This document shows positions 1 through 4,040 of a stretch of 19,386 nucleotides of DNA, piece after piece. The translations under genes and the position numbers were made by a program. The DNA comes from JBHPFQ01 sp042571625 (GTDB lineage Bacteria > Patescibacteriota > Minisyncoccia > Portnoybacterales > UBA2143), in NCBI GenBank assembly GCA_042571625.1, contig JBHPFQ010000011.1:1-19386 (forward strand), in the 5' to 3' direction. The notes beneath the pieces were generated by a model, which saw only the letters and a program-made list of their open reading frames with translations, made no database searches and was not told the DNA's origin. Each line of letters begins with the position of its first letter. The stretch's first letter is position 1.

Positions 1-494
1 CTCCCAACAATCACCTCAATGGACAAGCTTATATCTTATTGGAAAAACACTTCGTTCGGCTCTGAACTAGAAAAACTGATTGAATCAAGAATGTCAGAAG
101 TTCTCCCAACAATCACCTCAATGGACACGCTTATATCTTATTGGAAAAACACTTCGTTCGGCTCTGAACCTCGAAAACTGATTGAATCAAGAATGTCAGG
201 AGTTCTCCCAATAATCACCTCAATGGACACGCTTATATCTTATTGGAAAAACACTTCGTCCGGCTCTGAACTAGAAAAACTGATTGAATCAAGAATGTCA
301 GAAGTTCTCAAAGACGAACTCCCAACAATCACCTCAATGGACAAGCTTATATCTTATTGGAAAAACACTTCGTTCGGCTCTGAACTAGAAAAACTGATTG
401 AATCAAGAATGTCAGGAGTTCTCCCAACAATCACCTCAATGGACAAGCTTATATCTTATTGGAAAAACACTTCGTTCGGCTCTGAACTAGAAAA
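1..494 (+). repeat. 102-bp coding tandem repeat, about 4.8 copies
   Basis: Units start at 1, 103, 205, 319 and 421. They are 102 bp long and differ at only a few bases (AAG/ACG at codon 9, TTC/TCC, CTAGAA/CCTCGA, GAA/GGA near the end). A 12-bp insert coding LKDE sits between units 3 and 4 (307-318). The near identity at nucleotide level indicates recent duplication or ongoing homogenisation. The window begins exactly at a unit boundary, so the copy number upstream is unknown and an assembly break in the repeat is plausible. Confidence 0.95.
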
Positions 495-647
495 TTGATT
501 GAATCAAAAATGTTAGAAGTTCTCAGGGAAGTCGTTATTGATAATGTCCCAGATTGGTTTATAAATTTTATGAAAAATCCAAAAACTATACCCAATTTTC
601 TTAAGCCATTTATTGTAGAACAATCAAAATTATTATTAAAAAAATAA
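1..647 (+). pseudogene. Tandem-repeat protein, 5'-truncated by the window edge, frameshifted near its 3' end
   Basis: Frame 1 is open from base 1 and encodes a 34-aa unit with recurring pieces MDKLISYWKNTSFGSELEKL and IESRMSEVLPTITS. Units 1-4 are complete and unit 5 is broken. Frame 1 stops at 496-498, but the frame beginning at 495 continues with LIESKMLEVL, clearly the same motif, and then a unique tail ending FIVEQSKLLLKK at 645-647. In unit 5 the run GAAAAACTG of the other units is GAAAATTG; one lost A explains the shift. The ancestral protein therefore probably ran to 647. Each unit looks like a short helical hairpin; there is no cysteine. I do not recognise a family. The true start lies before the window. 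A sequencing error in the A-run, a real mutation or a -1 slip are all possible. Pseudogene status is an inference. Confidence 0.7.
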
Positions 648-664
648 ACAAATAGTATTAATAT

Positions 665-700
665 ATAACCCCGCAATAAATTATTGCGGGGTTATTTCAT
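665..700 (+). terminator. Intrinsic terminator after the tandem-repeat gene
   Basis: An almost perfect inverted repeat (AACCCCGCAAT / ATTGCGGGGTT around a short AT loop, 667-693) is followed by ATTTCATTT. It lies 18 bases after the restored stop of the repeat gene, which supports 647 as the real end of that gene. Confidence 0.8.
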
Positions 701-737
701 TTGCGGTGCTTACGGGACGATTTCAGAACTTTTGATT

Positions 738-778
738 GGGTGGAGATAAGGGATGGTTTGGGTAAGTTTGGGTTTGGG
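738..778 (+). other. G-rich stretch with five GGG runs (possible G-quadruplex)
   Basis: GGG runs lie at 738-740, 750-752, 760-762, 770-772 and 776-778, with loops of 9, 7, 7 and 3 bases, all on the plus strand. This is exceptional in such AT-rich surroundings. It sits between the terminator and the promoter region of the 883 gene. No coding explanation was found. Confidence 0.5.
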
Positions 779-870
779 CTATTAAATAAGTAAATTCATT
801 TTGCAAAAAACCATAAAATATGATAGAAGATAATAAGTTGTAGTTTAGTTATTTAATAATATAATATAAA

Positions 871-875
871 AGGAG
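871..875 (+). promoter_or_regulatory. SD site of the 883 gene
   Basis: AGGAG lies 7 bases before the ATG at 883 and fixes that start. A weak promoter pair upstream (TTCATT 795-800, 18-base gap, TATGAT 819-824) is possible but uncertain. Confidence 0.75.
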
Positions 876-882
876 AGGCATA

Positions 883-1473
883 ATGGATTGTATTAATTTT
901 TTATCTAGATTAGAAGGATTAAAAGGACAAATGAATAGAGCTATCGAAGAACAAGATAATCTTATAGCAGATCTTAATATTGAATCTTTAGTAAGAAAGA
1001 ACAGAGAATCTATCAAAAGATATGCTATTAAGCAACTATCGCAGATTTTATATGAATGTGTAGAATGTCAAACAATACGTCAAGATATTGATTGGTGCAT
1101 TGCGGAAGAATTTCTTAATAAAAATTTTACTGATAAAATGTGGGCAAAATTAGCGCAACAAGATATAGTTCTTAGAACATATGATAATTTAGTAAAAAAA
1201 TATAATAGTGAAAAAATAATTACGTATCCAGAAATAGGTTTTGCATTAATAGAACATCGTGATGGATATTTCAAAGAATTTAATCAAATTCTTAAAATTC
1301 TCAATAGAATGAAAGAATATTCTGAAAATGAAATGGATAAGAAATTATTAAACGCTTCTAATAGCGATGAAAAAAGAAATTACTATTTAAGGAGATTAAT
1401 TTGGGATTGGGGGTATCAACAAATACAATCGTATTTACCTCGTCCTCCGTATGGAAAGATTATTTTTCATTGA
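883..1473 (+). CDS. Hypothetical protein, 196 aa, helical, soluble
   Basis: The ORF starts at ATG 883 behind AGGAG at 7-base spacing and ends in TGA. The protein is rich in Lys, Glu, Asn and Ile with heptad-like charged stretches, so it is probably mostly alpha-helical; there is no signal peptide or membrane segment. Cysteines are few (positions 3 and about 58, 61 and 72), with CVEC in the middle part. The C-terminus is aromatic and basic (LIWDWGYQQIQSYLPRPPYG). I do not recognise a family. It is flanked by a terminator upstream and another small SD-led unknown gene downstream. Together with the repeat gene these form an accessory block next to a tRNA cluster, a common landing site for acquired DNA, although no integrase or attachment repeat is visible. 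Existence of the gene is well supported; function is unknown. Confidence 0.75.
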   Translation: MDCINFLSRLEGLKGQMNRAIEEQDNLIADLNIESLVRKNRESIKRYAIKQLSQILYECVECQTIRQDIDWCIAEEFLNKNFTDKMWAKLAQQDIVLRTYDNLVKKYNSEKIITYPEIGFALIEHRDGYFKEFNQILKILNRMKEYSENEMDKKLLNASNSDEKRNYYLRRLIWDWGYQQIQSYLPRPPYGKIIFH

Positions 1474-1487
1474 TATAAATATTTATA
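1474..1487. repeat. Perfect 14-bp AT palindrome after the 883 gene
   Basis: TATAAATATTTATA follows the stop codon of the 883 gene directly. It contains only A and T, so it may be chance; it could also be a weak operator for the following gene. Confidence 0.3.
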
Positions 1488-1566
1488 GTCCAGGCGCGTG
1501 TATTGAGTGTCCTAATTGAGAATGGAATGGGCGGAATAATTTTATTAATTCTTTTTAATCTTTTTT

Positions 1567-1573
1567 AAGGAGG
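1567..1573 (+). promoter_or_regulatory. Strong SD site of the 55-aa gene
   Basis: AAGGAGG lies 5 bases before the ATG at 1579. It is the best SD match in the window and the main argument that this short ORF is translated. Confidence 0.8.
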
Positions 1574-1578
1574 AAAAG

Positions 1579-1746
1579 ATGAAAAAACATAATAAGATAA
1601 AAAAACATAATAATTGGAAATTATTACATGGTGTCTTTGGAGAATACACTTCTTATCTCTACATTGGAAAAAAGAAATTATTAGAAGTTCAATTTTTTTA
1701 TGAAAAAGGAAAGCTCATTTTTAGAAGATTTCCTTATATTGATTAA
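1579..1746 (+). CDS. Small basic hypothetical protein, 55 aa
   Basis: ATG AAA AAA CAT at 1579 opens a 55-codon frame ending in TAA at 1744-1746. The N-terminus is very basic and histidine-containing (MKKHNKIKKHNNWKLLHG), followed by a Tyr/Phe/Leu-rich part (EYTSYLYIGKKKLLEVQFFY) that could form a small beta sheet, and the end FRRFPYID. It has no cysteines and no membrane helix. A consensus SD upstream and a terminator-like hairpin 10 bases after the stop frame it as a real gene. I do not recognise a family; a nucleic-acid-binding role would fit the basic N-terminus but is a guess. It was probably missed by length cut-offs. It sits 105 bases after the 883 gene in the same direction and may be co-transcribed. 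Confidence 0.65.
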   Translation: MKKHNKIKKHNNWKLLHGVFGEYTSYLYIGKKKLLEVQFFYEKGKLIFRRFPYID

Positions 1747-1756
1747 CCAAATGCTT

Positions 1757-1793
1757 AAATCTCGCTAAGTCGTAAGATAAGGCGAGATTTTTC
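1757..1793 (+). terminator. Hairpin terminator after the 55-aa gene
   Basis: AAATCTCGC (1757-1765) pairs with GCGAGATTT (1782-1790) across a 16-base loop and is followed by TTCT. The stem is good and the U-tract short. Confidence 0.6.
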
Positions 1794-1801
1794 TATATAT
1801 T

Positions 1802-1830
1802 AAAAACCGTAAAACAATGCGGTTTTTTCT
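1802..1830. terminator. Second hairpin, probably terminating the tRNA operon on the minus strand
   Basis: AAAAACCG (1802-1809) pairs with CGGTTTTT (1820-1827). On the minus strand it lies just after tRNA-Asp and ends in a run of five T; on the plus strand it ends in six T. It may work in both directions between the converging units. Confidence 0.65.
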
Positions 1831-1837
1831 GCTTTTG

Positions 1838-1912
1838 CGGAGCTGATGGGATTCGAACCCACGATCTCCTCCGTGACAGGGAGGCGCTTTAAGCCAGCTA
1901 AGCTACAACTCC
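1838..1912 (-). tRNA. tRNA-Asp (GUC)
   Basis: Read on the minus strand, the acceptor GGAGTTG pairs with CAGCTCC. The anticodon stem CCTCC/GGAGG closes loop CTGTCAC, giving anticodon GUC. The T arm is GTGGG-TTCGAAT-CCCAT. Position 73 is G, the aspartate identity base. No CCA is encoded; the next bases are CAA. It is the last of three tRNAs. Confidence 0.95.
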
Positions 1913-1932
1913 ATTTTATTATTCAATTTTAG

Positions 1933-2004
1933 TAGCGGCGGAGGGTATCGAACCCCCGACCTAGAGTTTATGATTCTCTCGCTCTACCACTGAGCTACGC
2001 CGCC
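1933..2004 (-). tRNA. tRNA with anticodon CAU, probably elongator Met
   Basis: The acceptor GGCGGCG pairs with CGCCGCT, making pair 1-72 G·U; A73; D arm GCTC/GAGC; T arm GGGGG-TTCGATA-CCCTC. The anticodon loop is ATCATAA, anticodon CAU. The anticodon stem AGAGA/ACTCT has an A31·A39 mismatch at its base. CAU without initiator features means elongator Met or Ile2 (CAU modified to lysidine); the GGCGG acceptor favours Met. No CCA is encoded. Confidence 0.85.
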
Positions 2005-2019
2005 ATAAATTATAAATTG

Positions 2020-2093
2020 TAGCGGGGGTAGGATTTGAACCTACGGCCTTGAGGTTATGGGCCTCACGAGCTACCAGACTGCTCCACCCCGCA
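2020..2093 (-). tRNA. Initiator tRNA-fMet (CAU) with unusual positions
   Basis: The body GCGGGGTGGAGCAG and D-loop part CTGGTAGCTCG match bacterial initiator tRNAs, and base pair 1-72 is absent, as initiators require. Here the mismatch is U1·U72 rather than C1·A72. The anticodon loop reads CCCATAA, so position 33 is C where almost all tRNAs have U. The anticodon stem TGAGG/CCTCA has A29-U41 instead of the third consecutive G-C pair. A73; no encoded CCA. It is the first gene of the tRNA operon. Confidence 0.93.
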
Positions 2094-2109
2094 ATAAAAC
2101 AATATTGGT

Positions 2110-2137
2110 ATTATATCATAATATAATTTTCATGCAA
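2110..2137 (-). promoter_or_regulatory. Promoter of the tRNA operon
   Basis: On the minus strand TTGCAT (2132-2137), a 16-base gap and a perfect TATAAT (2110-2115) lie 16 bases before the initiator tRNA. It is back to back with the promoter of the 2187 gene. Confidence 0.75.
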
Positions 2138-2147
2138 GGTATTTTTG

Positions 2148-2176
2148 TTGCTTTAATTTCTAAAACATAGTAAAAT
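2148..2176 (+). promoter_or_regulatory. Promoter of the 2187-pheS unit
   Basis: TTGCTT (2148-2153), a 17-base gap and TAAAAT (2171-2176). Only 10 bases separate the -10 box from the ATG, so the mRNA would have a leader of about 3 bases. No SD site is present. Confidence 0.6.
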
Positions 2177-2186
2177 AACTACAGAT

Positions 2187-2564
2187 ATGAAAACATCTGT
2201 TTTTTTAATTGGGGTTGTTTTAACATCATTATTGGCTTTTATGTGCTTGGCGTCTGTTCTAGTCTATTTAGAGCCATCTTCATCTGATTTAATGGCGATG
2301 TCTTTATTTTACGTAAGTCTATTCATAGGAGCTAGTGGAACATTGTCATTGATTGGTTTTATAATTAGAAGATTATCTAGAAAGCCAGTATCTTCATTAT
2401 TGGCCAATCAGCAATTAAGAGATTCTTTCAGGCAGGGTGTTTTCTTAGCGCTAATTTTAATTGGCGCGTTAATTTTACAAAGTAAGAATTTGGCAAATTG
2501 GAAAAGCTTATCAGCTTTAGTTGGGACAATTGGCTTGATAGAATTTCTAGCAATTAAGAAATAA
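2187..2564 (+). CDS. Small integral membrane protein upstream of pheS, 125 aa
   Basis: Four hydrophobic segments are visible at about residues 4-28, 37-59, 82-99 and 105-122. A basic linker (IIRRLSRKP) follows segment 2 and a charged loop with NQQLRDSFRQG precedes segment 3. It ends in the basic IKK. It is predicted to sit in the cytoplasmic membrane; no catalytic motif is seen and function is unknown. The pheS start lies 3 bases after its stop, so the two are co-transcribed and probably translationally coupled. My recollection is that similar proteins occur beside pheS in other Parcubacteria; this was not checked. The ATG is chosen because the promoter ends just before it and no SD exists further up. 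Confidence 0.8.
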   Translation: MKTSVFLIGVVLTSLLAFMCLASVLVYLEPSSSDLMAMSLFYVSLFIGASGTLSLIGFIIRRLSRKPVSSLLANQQLRDSFRQGVFLALILIGALILQSKNLANWKSLSALVGTIGLIEFLAIKK

Positions 2565-2567
2565 TTT

Positions 2568-3584
2568 ATGCTTAATGAATTAAAACAAAAAGTCTTAAAG
2601 GAAATAGAGCAAGCAAAAGGATTAAGCGATATTGATAAGATTTATAATAAATATATTGGCAAGCGCGGAGAGCTTACTATTTTTTTGCGTTCTTTAAAAG
2701 ATTTGCCAAAAGAAGAGCGCGCTGAAAAAGGCAAACAAGCTAATATATTGAAGAGAGAATTGGTAGAAATAATTAGTAAAAAAGAAGATAAATTTTCTAA
2801 GAGCAGAGATAGAAAAAAAGGATTAGAAAAAGAATGGATAGATGTGACTGTTCCTGGACAACTTCCGGTTGAAGGGCATTTACATCCGATTACTTTGGTT
2901 CAACGACAAATACAGGATATTTTTCAGTCAATGGGTTTTTCTGTTGTTTATGGCCCGGAAATAGAAACAGAGCATTATAATTTTGATGCTTTGAATATTC
3001 CCAAAGATCACCCAGCAAGAGATATGTTTGATACTTTTTGGATAAAAGGATTGAAATATTTACTAAGAACTCATACTTCGCCAATGCAGGCTAGATATAT
3101 GGAAAAGAATAATCCGCCATTGAGAATTATTGTTCCGGGACGTTGTTTTCGTCATGAAGCAACCGACGCTTCTCACGAAGCGCAGTTTAATCAAATAGAA
3201 GGATTAATGGTTGGGAATGATATTTCTTTGGCTGATTTAAAGGGAATTTTGGATGGTTTTATGAAAAGATTCTATGGCAAAGATGTAAAATTAAGATGGC
3301 AGCCAAGTTATTTTCCGTTTGTTGAACCGGGATTAGAACTGATGATAGGGTGTACTGTTTGCGGGGGGAAGGGGTGTTCCACTTGTGGACAGAGCGGTTG
3401 GATGGAATTAATTCCTTGCGGAATGGTTCATCCAAATGTTTTTAAGGCAGTAGGATATAATCAAAAAAAATGGAAAGGATTTGCTTTTGGTATGGGTTTG
3501 GATAGAGTTGTCATGATGAAATATAGAATAGATGATATTAGATTACTTCATAACGGTGATTTAAGATTTATTAGGCAATTTTGA
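2568..3584 (+). CDS. pheS: Phenylalanine--tRNA ligase alpha subunit
   Basis: This class II synthetase subunit charges tRNA-Phe as an alpha2beta2 enzyme with PheT. Residues 1-90 are the N-terminal coiled-coil arm that binds tRNA. The catalytic domain follows: VPGRCFRHEATDASHEAQFN (motif 2, from residue 189) with QIEGL, and the motif 3 region GFAFGMGLDRVVMMKYRIDD (304-323). Length 338 is normal. Between the catalytic strands there is an insert with four cysteines, C262-x2-C265-x4-C270-x2-C273, in a CxxCxGxG-like setting, just before the usual PCGMVHPNVF. This is likely a zinc knuckle. pheT is not directly downstream: a DUF397 gene with its own promoter separates them. No SD; translation probably couples to the preceding membrane-protein gene. 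Confidence 0.97.
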   Translation: MLNELKQKVLKEIEQAKGLSDIDKIYNKYIGKRGELTIFLRSLKDLPKEERAEKGKQANILKRELVEIISKKEDKFSKSRDRKKGLEKEWIDVTVPGQLPVEGHLHPITLVQRQIQDIFQSMGFSVVYGPEIETEHYNFDALNIPKDHPARDMFDTFWIKGLKYLLRTHTSPMQARYMEKNNPPLRIIVPGRCFRHEATDASHEAQFNQIEGLMVGNDISLADLKGILDGFMKRFYGKDVKLRWQPSYFPFVEPGLELMIGCTVCGGKGCSTCGQSGWMELIPCGMVHPNVFKAVGYNQKKWKGFAFGMGLDRVVMMKYRIDDIRLLHNGDLRFIRQF

Positions 3585-3588
3585 ATAA

Positions 3589-3617
3589 TTGACAAGATAT
3601 AATATTTAGGGTAAAAT
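3589..3617 (+). promoter_or_regulatory. Consensus promoter of the DUF397 gene
   Basis: A perfect TTGACA (3589-3594), a 17-base gap and TAAAAT (3612-3617) begin 5 bases after the pheS stop. This is the closest match to consensus in the window. The transcript would start near 3624 and have a leader of about 60 bases. Confidence 0.8.
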
Positions 3618-3649
3618 TTAAGAATAGGGAGTTCTATATAAAAATTCTT

Positions 3650-3667
3650 TTTTACGAATTCGTAAAA
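3650..3667. promoter_or_regulatory. Perfect 18-bp palindrome in the DUF397 leader
   Basis: TTTTACGAATTCGTAAAA is a loop-free dyad between the transcription start and the SD site. Such a dyad suits a dimeric DNA-binding repressor; as RNA it would form a weak hairpin just before the SD. The outer bases (TTCTT / GAA) extend the symmetry imperfectly. Confidence 0.5.
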
Positions 3668-3670
3668 GAA

Positions 3671-3676
3671 AGGGAG
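3671..3676 (+). promoter_or_regulatory. SD site of the DUF397 gene
   Basis: AGGGAG lies 7 bases before ATG 3684. The surrounding AAGGGAGTT (3670-3678) is exactly complementary to AACTCCCTT in the 3' region (3925-3933). A second copy of AGGGAGTT sits at 3626-3633. Confidence 0.7.
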
Positions 3677-3683
3677 TTAATCA

Positions 3684-3896
3684 ATGATTAATACGGTTAA
3701 TTTTAGAGATAAAGATTTTAAAAAATCAAGTTTTACATTTACTGATGCTCATAAAGCATGTGCCGAAGTTGCCATTAAAGATAATACGGTAGCTGTTCGT
3801 AATTCGAGAGACTTAGAGAAAAATACTATATACTTTAACTTTAGAGAATGGGATGCCTTTATTAAAGGTGTTAAGGCTGGGGAATTTAATCTATAA
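3684..3896 (+). CDS. DUF397-family small protein, 70 aa
   Basis: The sequence follows the DUF397 plan (PF04149) along its length: an early KSS (residues 14-16), ACAEVAIKDNTVAVRNSRDL in the centre, and the end FREWDAFIKGVKAGEFNL. Actinobacterial members show the same order, typically a W/F-x-K-S-S start, CVEVA, a VAVRDSKDP-like centre, and an F-x-x-x-EWxAFxxGVKxGEFD end. In actinobacteria these proteins are commonly encoded beside XRE-type helix-turn-helix regulators and take part in poorly understood, partly developmental, regulation. No XRE partner is in this window. The gene is a self-contained unit between pheS and pheT: consensus promoter, SD, flanking palindromes and a strong 3' hairpin. 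The family call rests on recognised motifs, not a search. The molecular function is unknown. Confidence 0.8.
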   Translation: MINTVNFRDKDFKKSSFTFTDAHKACAEVAIKDNTVAVRNSRDLEKNTIYFNFREWDAFIKGVKAGEFNL

Positions 3897-3903
3897 CATT
3901 TAA

Positions 3904-3919
3904 TTGTTATGCATAACAA
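3904..3919. promoter_or_regulatory. Perfect 16-bp palindrome after the DUF397 gene
   Basis: TTGTTATGCATAACAA is a loop-free dyad starting 8 bases after the stop codon. Its sequence differs from the 5' palindrome. It may be a protein-binding site or part of the 3' end structure. Confidence 0.45.
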
Positions 3920-3938
3920 GATGGAACTCCCTTATAAT

Positions 3939-3972
3939 AGAGGAGATGGTATAATTATCATCTCCTCTTAAT
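3939..3972 (+). terminator. Hairpin after the DUF397 gene
   Basis: AGAGGAGATG (3939-3948) pairs with CATCTCCTCT (3959-3968), ten base pairs around a 10-base loop, followed by TAATTCT. The stem is strong and the U-tract poor, so it is a terminator or a 3' stabiliser. Confidence 0.6.
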
Positions 3973-4008
3973 TCTATGTATTTGTTATAGAATCAATATC
4001 TATTATAT

Positions 4009-4016
4009 GTTATAAT
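4009..4016 (+). promoter_or_regulatory. Extended -10 promoter of pheT-gyrB
   Basis: TG-T-TATAAT is an extended -10 with a perfect hexamer at 4011-4016, 24 bases before the pheT ATG. No good -35 is at the right distance, which extended -10 promoters tolerate. The leader would be about 18 bases without an SD. Confidence 0.5.
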
Positions 4017-4040
4017 ATAAAATAAAAAATAATTTTAATT

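Noticed and set aside
1..494. CRISPR-like array, because of regular repeats
   Set aside because: The 102-bp units are contiguous, coding and without unique spacers.
490..497. Programmed -1 frameshift
   Set aside because: No canonical slippery heptamer, only a four-A run, and no evident downstream structure; a mutation or read error is simpler.
449..676. Minus-strand ORF of 75 codons
   Set aside because: It lies antisense to the repeat gene tail and covers the terminator; no start signal or recognisable sequence.
698..735. Possible decayed tRNA 3' end on the minus strand (GCTTACGGGAC..GAAC)
   Set aside because: No T-loop, anticodon stem or matching acceptor could be assembled.
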